This document shows, piece by piece, positions 1 through 11,703 of a stretch of 64,000 bases of DNA (positions within the stretch are counted from its first letter, which is position 1; each line of letters begins with the position of its first letter). Source of the DNA: Periconia sp. R9002. Taxonomy: Eukaryota; Ascomycota; Dothideomycetes; Pleosporales; Periconiaceae. Location of the stretch: the NCBI GenBank assembly GCA_023627715.1, contig JAMAHW010000014.1:600721-664720 (forward strand), given 5' to 3'. The notes under the pieces were generated by a model, which saw only the letters and a program-made list of their open reading frames with translations, made no database searches and was not told the origin of the DNA. The translations under genes and the position numbers were made by a program.

Positions 1-1049
1 GGTTGCACGGTGCGAGAGCGCGCGCGCGGCGGTTGTACATCCATCTACGGGTTGCTAGCTAGTTTTGTGTTTTAGATGAGGATCAGCGTTGGGACGAACT
101 GGAGGCCGTAAGTCTACGTATGACGAAAGATGCAGAGATCGTCGAGGTTTTGTGTCCCGTGTCTTCTCTGATGGTTACCTAGACAAAGGGTCGATGAAAG
201 ACATTGATTCGAAAGATACTGGGAAGGTTGGCCGTGAGGTGGGCTGGGTGGTGGTCGGTTGAGTTTCCCATTTGAAGGTGGTGTTTGGTGGTGGTGTATG
301 TCTTGAGGGGTCTGATGAAACGAACGTGTGCTGTCTGTCTCTGCGACATCCACCATACATCTGACAATCAAATCGTACACGGAATTCGATCTAGCGTCAG
401 CATCGTGATCTTCCCCTCCTCGGCGCCTTCCATATCGAGGGCGCGTGGGAATAGATGAGCGCTACAAGCTCTGCTTGGGTTACAGATGCGCGGCCCGGTT
501 GCCTGACGGCGCGGTGTTAGCTCGTTGGAGGGCAGATCGATGGGATTTACATGGCTCAGCCGACTGATCACTACGGTGTACGTATTTAGCCTGTCTCTCT
601 TGGTGGTTGACTTTGCTATCCTAGGTGCTGGTGTGTGGTTTTCTGAAGCAGGATGCTTGCTTGCCTTGGATGTATGCCGTAATGGCACGTTGCCGAGGTA
701 CTCTCCATGATGGAAATTCAACGATTGGGGATTGTCATCCCCATGGAAGCAGAACGACAATGAACAACCCGTCGAGCGGGAAGAGCCATATGTAGACGAC
801 GAGATCGACAAACATTGAAGCAATTGGATAACTAGCGTCTTTTCCGAACCGCGCTTCGAATCATAGCGCTTTTTCCGAATCCACATCTCTGGTTATACCC
901 GAATGAGGTCATGCACACTAGATGAAGAGCGATTGAGCCTCAACTGCCCTAAATCAAACTTGTGGGGAAAGAAAAACCATCATCTACGGGAATAATTCGA
1001 ACCTCCAACTCTGTGACACTTTCCTCTCTCTAACCGCTTGTGAATCGCA
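1..1049. other. Upstream non-coding region
   Basis: No gene is supported. An open frame of 172 codons runs on the minus strand (886 to 368), but its composition is not protein-like and it matches no family I know. The last ~40 bases before 1050 are pyrimidine-rich, as expected for the leader of the next gene. Confidence 0.5.
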
Positions 1050-1809
1050 ATGTCCTCCGCGTACACCTCCGAGTACCCCGCCGACGTGCCCTTTGACCCG
1101 GCGTACAAGAAGTTCTTTGAGGAATTTTACGCTGTCTCAGATGATCCCCAGGCGCACGACAAGTATGTGACCTTCTTCACGCCGGACGCGAAGCTCATTA
1201 TGGCTTCGAAGAAGGTGGTGGGATCGGATGGTATGTGAAGTCATTGTTTTCCCCTTCGTATTATATCTGATATCTCTTTCTGCACCATTCTTGTTCGTGT
1301 CAATTCATGTTCCCGTTCTATCACCACTTCCCTCTACATCTGCTTTGAGGTCGATATCTATTTAAGTCCTGCGCGACACATGCCCAGACTTACCAAACAC
1401 CCCCTACTCACACTTTACATACAGAGATCCTCGCTCTACGCAAAGCCATTTGGGAAAAGGTCAGCAGCAGAGTTCACAAACCTCTCAAGGTTTTCCCATA
1501 CGGCCCAAATACCGATCAGGTCATGCTTCACGGCACCGTGAAATACGGATTGAAGGCCGGCGGTGAGGCCGAGGTCGATTGGGCGGCGTATGCCAAGTTG
1601 GTGAAGAGCAGCGATGATGGCGCTGTGAGGATATCGTTTTACCAGGTTTACCTGGTGAGTTTCCATCGTTCCTTATTGAATTGGTCTGTTTGGTTTGGGT
1701 TTTTTGTTCGGTGCTTTTGGTGAATCTCCAGCTTGGAGTGCGATGCTTGTGGGAGGATCAGGAATATGCTAATTTTGACGTATAGGATACCGCTGCGCAG
1801 AGCAAATAA
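1050..1809 (+). CDS. SnoaL-like (NTF2-fold) domain protein
   Basis: The gene has three exons: 1050-1230, 1425-1654 and 1786-1809. The introns start GTATGT and GTGAGT and end ACAG and TATAG, and the joined product is 144 residues. The protein has the size and layout of small single-domain fungal SnoaL-like proteins (alpha+beta barrel, NTF2 fold). An N-terminal helical part (residues 15-45, with the FFEEFYAVSD motif) is followed by strand-rich segments ending in a short C-terminal strand (ISFYQVYL). The frame stays open only when both introns are removed, and the last exon adds just seven residues and a stop. Members bind or isomerise small molecules or have no known activity; no catalytic assignment can be made here. 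The start is the first ATG after a CT-rich leader. Confidence 0.85.
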
Positions 1810-2331
1810 GGGAAGCTGGTATAGTTTAGTTGTTGCGATATCTTTTCGGTGGGTCGTCAGGAGGAACCGGATGCGCTGTACGCAGCCTATTCAATCAACT
1901 GAAGGAGCGCTGCATTTGTGTTGATGTTGTGCTCCTGGTCGTTCGTGTAGTTCTACGAATCGCCTCATATCGAGTTATTTTTTTAATTACTCTTCTCGCA
2001 AACTATAGAATTTCATTCTTCAGTGAAAGATCGAGTACAATCATGAAGGATGTCAATCGGAAAAATGTATATCAAAGTGAAAGTAATAGGCATACAAGCG
2101 TACAACCATACAAGTAACATGTCCAGCCCATGGTTTGCCTAGTTGACGTAGCTGAAAGCTACCAGCCCCCTGGTCATCCGACCCGTCCGTACACTAAGCG
2201 ATCCCGTCACTGAAGGCCCACAAAGCCATCCCCACCTCTCCGCTTTCTTTCACTGCAACATTTTTCTTTCCCTTTATATATTTTACTATTCATGACTTTC
2301 ACCATCAAACAAAGCTCACAGAGCGTGATAC
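1810..2331. other. Intergenic, 3' region of the SnoaL-like gene
   Basis: No coding or RNA gene is seen. The stretch is fairly A/T-rich and leads into the tRNA gene. Confidence 0.5.
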
Positions 2332-2441
2332 GCCTGGTTAGCTCAATCGGTAGAGCGTGAGACTCTTACGGAGATCACTTTCTCAGAAAACGATTGATTT
2401 AAGCAATCTCAAGGTTGCGGGTTCGACCCCCGCATCGGGCT
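2332..2441 (+). tRNA. tRNA-Lys (anticodon CUU) with a 37-nt intron
   Basis: The 110-nt gene folds into a cloverleaf once 2369-2405 is removed, leaving a 73-nt mature tRNA without encoded CCA. The acceptor stem pairs 2332-2338 with 2434-2440 and the discriminator base is T2441. The D arm contains TTAGCTCAATCGGTAGAGC. The anticodon stem is TGAGA/TCTCA around the loop CTCTTAA, giving anticodon CTT at 2365-2367, and the T arm is GCGGG-TTCGACC-CCCGC. The intron sits one base after the anticodon (between 37 and 38), the canonical eukaryotic position. A short T-run (2448-2460) downstream could serve as a Pol III terminator. Confidence 0.95.
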
Positions 2442-4010
2442 ATTACATTTCTTTTTTTCTTTTTGTTCTCCGGTCAAATTTGGTTGAATAACGAGGCACT
2501 GATGGTGGAGGAATGGGGTCACGTGACACACACAGATTGCCGTATATACGCCTCAAACGATGCAGTACACTGCAGTATACGATCCGATAAATGTTCTCTC
2601 CGTTTTTTGGACTTGTGGCCTAATATCTGACCCTCTCGTGTGTCTTCATTCGGTTCACAGGTCTCCCAACTATGTATACTGGCACATATGTGCATCTCCA
2701 CTCTCATTTTCAACCATGTTGGAGCCGACACTAAGTAAGGCTACGAAGCATAAAATCGGATGTCTTAGAGCTCAAAGCTAACCTCAAATTCACCATTGAG
2801 AAGGATATATCGGCGTCATTCAGCTCAAACGTCTCGCAGTCTTATGAAAGATGGCGACGGTGATGAAAAGCCATTGTACCAGTTTCTACTTCTCTCGAAT
2901 TCGTCATATTCTTATGCCTAGAGCAGCCTTGTCTGACTTGCGCGTCTCCTCGTGTTGCGAACGGCTGTCTCTGTATTTAAAGCGAGCGTCCGACGTTGTG
3001 TAGCCCTGAGGAAGATTCTCCCTCCATAACACCGACACATAGACGAAAAACATACATGAGATTTGCATAAAAATAACCCAAATAGGACGAGTTATTGGCT
3101 AAGAACTTCTTTGCTTAATATGTGTAAAATGCATGGTGCTCAATACTTCGAATGATTAGGTTCATACCATCAATGATTGGCATCACCCAACCCACTCGTC
3201 TTAAGACGTTTTCCTGTCTTATCAATCTCAAACGGCGCACAAAAAACATGATTGGTGTTCTTATTGAACTTGCCTAATGAGGCAATTTCCATAGACCATC
3301 GATCACTGTCAATTCATAGTGTACTGAAGTACATTCGCGTTCCTCAACCCAGTCACTATTAGAAACATGATAACGCACTGTCGGACATCAAGACCAACTA
3401 TCCAAGATTTCCAAAATCCTACTTTTCAGAGAAGGAATACAATTATTGAATGTATGTTGGCATTGCATCTACATCTCACTCGTTCCATATTGTCTCCCTG
3501 CTCTCGCCTTTGATTTACATGGAGATGAGGCACCAAAATAGAATAGGGGTGAGTATCTGATAAAAATATCGGTTGTCATTACAACACAATGGGCGTTTTG
3601 CATTACAGAACAACCACGCTCACTCGAATCACAGATTTAAGCACTATTCCAAACGTGAATACTAAGCGGACTATGAACATGTCTATATAGGAGATTTTGG
3701 TGATTGCATCTGGTAAATGCTCTTGAAGGAGAACGTCTGCTTCCCCACCAGGTTTGAGAAGGGAAAGAGCGCCCGTCTAGTGCGCATTCAAACCCAGTAC
3801 AACAACTGTGAGGATGTGTGGGGAAGGCGCCCCGCGCAGAGGCAGGAGCCGGACAACCGGACAAGTACATACGTAGCAGATAGCTGGCTACCATACAAAT
3901 ACACACATCATACACATCCATGACTGTCACAACAACAGTTTCTGTTCTCTTTGTCACTTTACAATCAAACCATATTTCATTTCTTCACACGCTCGTTACA
4001 CAGAATCTCC
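2442..4010. other. Gene-free stretch
   Basis: About 1.6 kb with no frame that looks coding on either strand and no recognisable RNA gene. Short frames (for example 3637-3957 minus) have no conserved features. Confidence 0.5.
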
Positions 4011-4949
4011 ATGGAATCCGAGAGAGAAATTCCTATTCCTAGTCCAAAGCAAAGGAAGCGGAACAGATTGTATCGAGGATACACTAGCTCGGCAGCGGAT
4101 TCAGACTACCGCCCAGGCTCAACCCCATTCATTGATGACGGGACAGCCAATACAAAGGTTTTGAAAAGGCGAGATGATCGGTATGTTGCTTTCGATCTTA
4201 TTGAGATGAAGCTGACTTTGATGGTCTACAGGGCATTGCGGAAGAACGCCGCCGCAGGGAGTCCTCAGGGAGGTATCAAGCTTAGATAATCGTCCACGGT
4301 TCCAGTCAGGCGTAACCGTAGATGGATTTGGCAACCATAGGGTAGTCAACGATACCATCGAGGCAAGATCGACTTCGAATTCCGACCTCTATGCAATGCC
4401 TTCCACTCCATAAATCCGTCATCGGATGATAGGTAGCACCTCTTTGGCGCTCCCGTTTCATTCTTCCGTGTCTAGAGGCGCCCCTATTCCACCAAGATGG
4501 GCAACCATGTCACTGGATCGCCCAAATGGTCCAGTGAACGAGGACACAAGATCAAGCCCATATGATCCAGTGGATGAGGATACAAGCCCAGATGGTTCAG
4601 TGAATGAGGACACAGGACTAAGCTCAAATGCGCCTGGAATGCCAACACAGAATCAATTGGCCGACAATTCGACGCAAACCATCGTGGCCGAGCACGATGT
4701 AGATGAAGTGTTTCAACCACTGATTCTCCTCCCCAGGACTCGCTTCGATTACGGCAAAGCATTGAAAATTGGCATTCCAATGGCTGTCCAAGTATCCTGG
4801 CCTCATGCATGTTCGCTTGACCCCACTATCTCTAGGACAATGAACAATTATTCATGGATCAAAACTTGCACAAACCTTCTCGGAAGTATGCCACCATCTC
4901 TCTTGGACAAGGTTGTTTGTGGCAATATCGCCCAAGTAACGTGGGGTGA
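4011..4949 (+). CDS. Hypothetical protein with imperfect internal repeats; structure uncertain
   Basis: Coding-like sequence begins at ATG 4011 (product starts MESEREIPIPSPKQ), is basic and polar, and seems to cross an intron starting GTATGT at 4181. Acceptor 4244 keeps the best frame, which then runs to a TAA at 4411. A second frame, from ATG 4426, carries three acidic repeats of 30-36 nt (PVNEDT/PVDEDT/SVNEDT) and a likely 44-nt intron 4792-4835 (GTATCC, TTGAC branch, CTCTAG), ending at TGA 4947-4949. I could not find a clean join across the stop at 4411, so this may be one gene with an unseen intron, two genes, or a decaying locus. No family is recognised. Confidence 0.4.
4522..4623 (+). 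repeat. Three imperfect tandem units of 30-36 bp
   Basis: Units start at about 4522, 4558 and 4588. Each contains a core reading CCAGTGAACGAGGACACAAG or a close variant. All length differences are multiples of three, so the reading frame across them is kept, as in repeat expansion under coding constraint. Confidence 0.7.
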
Positions 4950-5229
4950 TGCCGATCCCCAGCTTAAGGCCTACATGGACCCAGCAAGACCCTAGATGCT
5001 GGAGAGTGAAAAAGAGACCCTAGTGATATATTCCATCCCTTTGGCCGCCTGTCAGGGCTGTGGATCTGTATGATGTGTATGTATTGGTATACTAGCTAGC
5101 TATGTGCCTATGTATATGATGATGTCCGGTTCCGTGACTTCCTCGCCTTCCTCCAGGGCTCATACCCTGTCACCGCGCGTAACGAGGGGGGATGTTACAG
5201 TAGATGAAGTCATTGTATGAAGAGGACAG

Positions 5230-7160
5230 AAGTTGAGGGAAGTCAATATCGTGGGAAGGCGCCATGCGACAACAACTGCAGGTGCGATGGATGGCTTCGG
5301 CTCGTCATCTCTTCTACCACCTCAGCTACCCAGAGTCCTCCTAGTTCTTGGCCAACGCTTTCTCTCTTAATATCTGAATCGTTGTCCCCCGTCCTGCGCC
5401 CCATCGGCCGCATCGCCATCTCCATCCCAGCCTCCGTGTCGGTCGCCATTTTGCATATTATTCCTCCTACTTTCTCGGAGTTCTTACACGAGGGATCTTG
5501 TTCTGTCCTCACCGCTTCGTCTCTTCATCCAACTGTGCATCCCTACCAGGCGTACAATCAGCGACGAGCTTGGAAGTTGAAGTCCTCCCAGTAATCTCAA
5601 CAGTGAGAGAAGGATGTGTGAGCAAAGCTTGATCGCCTGTCATGTGGAGCCAGACCTTCATCTGGTCCTTCATTTCGGTCTTTGTTTGGAACTGGCTTTT
5701 CATCCGCAGCTGACCTTTCAACTTAGTCTTCGTCTGCAATTGGCTCTTGCCTCCCTCGCTTTCGTCCTCCCTCCATGTCCAACATCCCCTGCTCCTACGG
5801 GCGCTGGCCGCATTGCGTAGGAGTGAGCTACATATGTCCAAGTGGTTACGAGACATGATCAGTACATTAATATGCCACGCCACGTGGCGTCTCGAGACCA
5901 GACGACTCTGTACCCGGGGTTTGGCATTGATCTGGCGGAGAAGTAAGCCACTTGAGTGTTTTTGCTTATACGTCGAAGCTGATAATCCAACCAAACATCG
6001 ACACGTCCCGCGTATCCAACACATACCGCTTCGTAACATGAACTTCGTAGAAATCAGACTCTGTGGGCGTTATGGGCGTAGCAGCCGTTCCAGGAAGTAT
6101 TGCAGTTACGAATGCACTCGCTCCGCCAGCTTCACCTTCGTCGTCGACTTCTGAACCGATTCCGTCTCTTTATGAGTCCATGAGTTCATGTCTGGGTAGC
6201 AATGGAATTGGACCGTCAAATTACCAACAATGCTGATGATGATAGTGATGCTTCTCCGATCATGCAACATCTCTCATCTTCAGCATCGCTCCTATTTCAG
6301 CCGAGTTCTCTGTCCTGTGCCATCCCTCTCTTACCTCGGCCTTGTGTCCATCTGCAGAGCTTGATTGTTTCGGTTCCCACGGTGAGGCTACCGGGTGGAA
6401 CCGTCGCCGAAAGGGAATTTCCAGCGGTTAGACTTCTGGTCGAATGTGAATAAGAACATGTGATCGAAGAGGTTGTGTCTGGGGGCACCTTTGGCTTGCT
6501 CTAGTTATGACTTTTTCCAATAAACATGTAGAGCCTCGTTTGTTTTTGAGTAGGGAGACTCCCAAATTCCTTTTCTGACATGGCCCAGGGGTGGTGGGAG
6601 TAATGTTGTCCGGGTAGTTGGCGGTTGCTATTTTCGATTTTGAGAAGGCGTGATTTCAGGATATTGAAAGGAGTTTGAACGGGATGACATACCACGTCTG
6701 GAATGAATAGAACTAGGTGGGAAGATGAGAATCGATATGGAACTCGTATAGGAAAGAGCTGAACATAGTCGTACATGCCAGATGTTGAGCAGCCTCTCAT
6801 AAACCAAGGTGCTCAACAAGTTACGACCCAAGCCATCGAATCCAAAAACAAAGATCTCATTCAGACTAAACCTATAGGAAGAGGAAAGGAGATAACTATA
6901 TTGAGACAAACATTACACGTAGGGATCAGGGCCCGTGACATCCATTGCGCCTTTCCGCGCCTTATCCCATGTCAATTTGGAGGGAGCGTGCGTAGGCCAT
7001 GCGCCAAATTCAAAAGAGAGTGGTTCCATCCGAATGGTGATTGTACCCAAATGATCACCTTGCCCTTATATCCCATTTCCAGAGCTCCAATGAGCCATTG
7101 TAACCGATTGCAAACTCCGTGTCTCCTCCATATCTGTTTTTGGGAGCCAGATCACAAACT
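5230..7160 (-). pseudogene. Belt of minus-strand coding-like fragments, unknown protein, probably degraded
   Basis: Several minus-strand segments read as credible protein but do not form one clean gene. Segment 7140-6912 reads as two frames that would join by a one-base shift near 7044 (ELWKWDIRA, then GDHLGTITIRMEPLSFEF). Segment 6800-6501 holds YDYVQLFPIRVPYRFSSS. Segment 6465-6390 gives FDHMFLFTFDQKSNRWKFPF and could splice through 46-nt and ~190-nt introns into 6146-5970 (FYEVHVTKRYVLDTRDVSMF). That in turn splices across a 43-nt GTATAA...CCAG intron to INAKPRVQSRLVSRRH and on to about 5509. A further frame spans 5512-5243. No family is recognised. A frameshifted relic is the simplest reading; a real multi-exon gene with an assembly error is possible. 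Confidence 0.3.
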
Positions 7161-7181
7161 GTGTGGTTGAACACTTGCCAT

Positions 7182-10172
7182 TCACGGCATATCCTCGTCA
7201 CTGGCGTCGAGAATGTCGTACTCCTCATCCGTCATGAAGCCATCATCGCTGGAGACGGATCGAATTTCAACACTCTCAGCGTCCTCAAAGAACTCCTCTT
7301 CGGACTGGTCCGCAACAGAGGCAGCTGGGGGCGCCTCGGATCGGGGAGATTGTGGCTGGGCGGAGAGTGCCTCGTGGGTGCTAGAAGCTGGCGATTCTTT
7401 CTCGAGCTGCGGGAAGATCATGCCGGAGGATTGAGGCTCTGGCTCAGCGGCCTTCTGGACAGTCTTGTCCTCCACAGGGAGCTCTACGGTTTCCTTGACC
7501 TCGGCCTCGGATACTTGCTCTTTCTCAGATGCGGCCTGCTTATGGGCTTCGTAATCCTTGCGGCGGTTCTCTAGCAGACGTTCTACAGCAGCCTTTCGAA
7601 CCTTTTGAATGCGGAGCAATTTCTCCATGTTGATCCTCTCTTGAACGTATTTTTGTTGCTCAAGCGTCAGGGCAGACACCTTCTCAGAGTTTTGGCTGGA
7701 CACATCACGCGAAACTTCAGGAGCCGCAATAACGGGTTGAAGTGTTGGGGCCACAACTTGGATATCACACCAGAGACGGTGACCGAAAGGCATTCCTTCA
7801 GCGGTCTTGAGACGCCAATATGAGATCGCAGTGCCTTCGCGGACGGGTGCCTTCATGACGACACGGAAAGAGACTTCTTGACCGGGTGTGACTGGCCATC
7901 CAATGACGTTGCTCTCGCTAGCCTCGGCGAGGTCGCACTGACTCAAAGGTTGGGTGTTGTCAATGTTGAGCATATTGTCACCACCAACATGTCGGACGCT
8001 GCATCCTGCGGGCCAAGTAGCAGGACCAGGGTTCCGCAGCGTCCACATTTGGACAAACGTCTGCCCCGCAGGCATCTTGGAGCCATCGACAACGACGTCA
8101 CGAACGAAATGAGCGTTCAATGCCTGAAGAGCCCGAGGCTGAGAGATCGGGATAGGCTGAGCTTTTGCGGGCTTGACCTCTGTGGAAGGGGAGAGCAGGT
8201 CTTGAACCGTAATCTTGGACTTGGGCGGAGTTGGCAGAGCGTTTTCTACGGGCTTCAAATCGGCAATTGTCTGTACCTGCGTGGCGGCATTGCTGGAGGT
8301 TGACGAGGTCTCTGCGCTGAGTCTACGTGAAGGCTCGCAGTCTCCTACACGGGTAACGGAGGTGCCGTTCCTGTCCTCGTTCAAGGTAGTGACGCTCACA
8401 CTACGAACCGGTCGCTTGAATTTGATCAATGGGTGAGTCTGGTTGTGCCTATTCGAGGGATGAGCCTCGCAGTTGGCGCAGAAGTCGGTATCATTGCAGA
8501 CGGCGCACTTGTAGCGGACGCCTTCAATGTACGACTGGCTCTCCTTGTCCTTGCAAAGAGGACCGTCGCAGTAGATGCCAAAGTGGCGGGTGCCCACGGG
8601 AGCAGGCTCAGCCAAAGGCTCATAAACGGGCACAAAGCGGTGGCCAGGATGAATGATTTTGGAGCTTTTGACGCACTCCGTGCAGAAATCCCAATCGGGA
8701 CAGTTCAGGCACTTGTGGCGAACGCCATAGATGAACTTGTCACAGCCATCGCACACGGCAGAGTGGCGGACATTGCGACCAGCGTTGCACAGGAAGTCAA
8801 CCAAGGCAGGCATAGTCGTCTCAGCAGTTGCAGCCTTGAAAGCGTGACCTGGGTGGTGGCCGTGCTTGTTGTGGATATGGCACTCCAAGCACAAGTCGTA
8901 GTCTTCGCAAGAGGTGCAAGTGACGAACTCCGTCTCACGTTGGACTGTGCATGTATGAGCATATGCTGTGGTAGAGAAGAGGGAAGAAAGAGATTTACCT
9001 TGAACACAGCAGTTGCATGTGCGTGTTGGTTCTTCATCACGGTTCAAGTCAAGAACCTCGACCATTTGCTTCTCCTCGGTGAAAGTGCCTGGCATTGCCT
9101 TCTCGGCTTCTCCGTCAGTCTGTGTCTGAGGCTGCGATTGCTCGGCCGGAATGGGCTTGGGTCCGACACGTTCCGTAGTGCTGTTCACAACACAGCCGTT
9201 CTTGACAAAGCGCTTGACCATCCAGTGATTAGATCCTGGGCAGTGAATCCCAGAGTCCACGCAGGACGGGCAGAGATCGTAGTCTCCGTGATCACAAATG
9301 CTGCAGTGGTAATGCTCATCATCCATAGGGAGATTGCAGTTGTTGCAGTATACCACCCAGGTGGTCTGAAAGGGTTCCATTTTGGGGCGGAACGCCAGGT
9401 TGGAGACACTGGAACGGGCTTTCAAGCCGCTGAAAAAGCTGTCTGTCACTGATGTCAGCCGCTGTCGATGATTGTAAATGCCCTGTTCCTTACTTTGAGG
9501 AGCTGTGAATGCGCGTGGTACGGGAGCTTCCTCAGATACCTCGGGCTGAACCGACTTTGTCAGAGAGGCAGAGTCGAATTCTTTCTCGGTCGGGTTTGCT
9601 TGGGGCGCAGCAGGTGTGCGTGCGATGACGGGCGATACCACTGGAGCGGTGCGCAAAGGCGTAAGGGTATCCGAGCTGAGGTTGTGCAGCGATGACCTGT
9701 TCAGTGGCTTGTCGTAGGTTGTGGATGTAGCATCGGAAACCGGAGCGTTCTCTTCACCGGGAATGGTGGCCCTGAGACGAAGCTTGAGCTTCGCTTTGGC
9801 GGCACGGAACAGTGTCTTGTAGACTTGGGGTTTCGCAGAGTCGAGGGTGACGTAGGCACCGGCGCTGTCGGAATAGCGTTCGAAGACGATGTCCTGATGG
9901 GCGGGGACCTTGAGGAGAGCACGTAGCTGCGTCTACAATCAGTATTTGGATGAATGGTAACAAGCTCCCGAGTGCAGCCGTTTGGCAGCACGATAGAGCA
10001 AGCAAGCAACAGGCAGCAGCGAATGGATGGACGACGAGCAACGCACCTTGTCAGGGAGGACGTTGGCACCCAGATCACGTAGAGGGACCTTGAACTTGAG
10101 AGTATTGGACTGAAACTGAACTTTGATGGCAATCAAAGTGTCGAGGGTTACAGGCACATTGGTCGTCGCCAT
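7182..10172 (-). CDS. NBR1: Nbr1-like selective autophagy receptor (PB1, four ZZ fingers, FW domain, AIM/LIR)
   Basis: The three exons are 10172-10047, 9932-8999 and 8944-7182, giving 940 residues. In order the product has a PB1-like N-terminus (1 to ~100); four ZZ zinc fingers (about 232-281, 347-392, 413-463, 473-530), each with CxxC pairs and a C-terminal His pair; and an FW/NBR1 domain (about 630-750) with the four-tryptophan pattern. A proline- and glutamate-rich part containing a helical segment follows, and the acidic tail holds EEYDIL, a good Atg8-interacting motif. Nbr1 proteins deliver cargo (in fungi peroxisomes and vacuolar hydrolases) to autophagosomes or vacuoles. The 54-nt second intron is in frame and open, but removing it restores the ZZ2 spacing (CNCCVQVQRETEFVTC). 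The start is ATG 10172, since frames beginning nearer the ZZ fingers lack an ATG. Confidence 0.92.
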
Positions 10173-11703
10173 GGCTGTAGTGGTGATAGGCAGCCGCGGC
10201 TGACGTTGTCTACTGGGGAGCGGTGGCGTGGGGAGCCAGAGCGGGAGTTGCAAGTGCAGAGTGGAAGGGGTGGAAGCAACAAGGAGAAGCTGCCGCGAAA
10301 TGGGCAGCAGTCTCGCAAGAGGTGGGCGTGGAAGGGTTGATAGAAAGGGAGGGGGTTGAGGATGAGGAGTGGAGGTGGAGGTGGAGGTGGTGGATGCGGA
10401 GTGGAGAGGGGAGGGAGAGTCGCGGTGAACCAAGTAAGTATGCAGTGAGTGCTCCTGCGGCTGTATGGCTGGGGCCTTGCCCGGGGGAGCTGCCTACCTA
10501 ACCTCTGTACAGTACTTGACGAACGGAGCCAACCCCGCTTATTGACCCCCCCAGAGTGAAAGACAAGAAGAGGCAATCAATGTCTGCTCGCTGTATACTT
10601 CCAGAGACACAGTCGTACTCATCATCACTCGGCGCAACCCGGGCCGAGCGTCGCGTTGCCTTTACCTTGTTCATCTGTCCATCTACATCAATACAGTACC
10701 ATGATTATCTCTACAGAGGTCTCCTTCACCGGCAGCAGTAGCTTGGACAAGCTCCGGTGAATGGCGACGACCAGAAGCCGCCGGTACGCGGCCTTCTAGG
10801 TCTGCGGTCTACCTGTCGTGCGTACCGCCTGGCCAGATGACGAAGGCGCCCACCGATTCCCCAGTTTGACGAGGTGCTTGATTAAGAGCCGAGTGAATTA
10901 GTGAACCAGCATTAAAGTCTACCCTAAGCCGCCGGGGGGCGATAAAGGTGTAACAGGCTAACGCATTACGAGCCCACCCACCACCGGTCACTCGTCCCTC
11001 ATTCACAGTGCTCTTCACTTCTGCATTCCACAGTCAGGTAATGTTGTTCAAGGTACAGTAAGGTTGGCTGCTGTCAAGTATGTACGTAGTCGGGATGCCC
11101 CTTCAGGTGTGCTGACCAGATGTCTGCCGTCTGGCCATACATGTCATGCATCTTGTCATGCATCAGCTTTCTCGTGTGCGAATGGTTGCCTCTCTTCGTA
11201 ATCATGTAGCAAACAAAAACCTCGTTTGCCCAGTGACATTGCCACCACCTTGGTATCACGTCAGCACGGCACCTCCCTGCTCTTCTCTGCTGCTAAACAC
11301 GTCTCACACGCTTCACTTGGCTTTGTATGGCCCAACAATCGTAACACGGCGTGTAATCCAAGTCTATTCCCAGAGCATTTGTACCACCAGGCTCCAGTCT
11401 ATGTATTGGCCCACTCGCCACACGAAACATCGACCCAAAAAAAAAGAGCCGACCGGAAATGAGACGCAGCCTCATCTTCTCTAATTCACAAAGGACTCAT
11501 TGTTGCATGGTAGCGTGTATAAAACAGCAACCCGATGAAAGGTGGAACAATGTGAGGCTGTCTGTTATCCGTTAGCGGGGAGCCCCATGCATTAGCGCAT
11601 AGAGATATGATGACCTAAGCAGAGGATCCGCTCCAGGACTGACTTGGGGAAAGAAAAAAAAGTTCGTGCTTGTGTCCAAAAATTGCAATTTCACCACGAG
11701 CCC
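10173..11703. other. Divergent intergenic region between Nbr1 and the RRM gene
   Basis: No gene is seen in 1.5 kb. The Nbr1-proximal part is pyrimidine-rich in the sense of Nbr1 (its likely 5' leader). The rest contains only short frames without protein-like composition. Confidence 0.5.

Noticed and set aside
368..886. 172-codon minus-strand frame near the left edge
   Set aside because: No family, irregular composition, no splice or promoter support.
8433..9452. 339-codon open frame on the plus strand
   Set aside because: It lies fully antisense to the Nbr1 ZZ exons, whose codon pattern creates it; it has no known domain.
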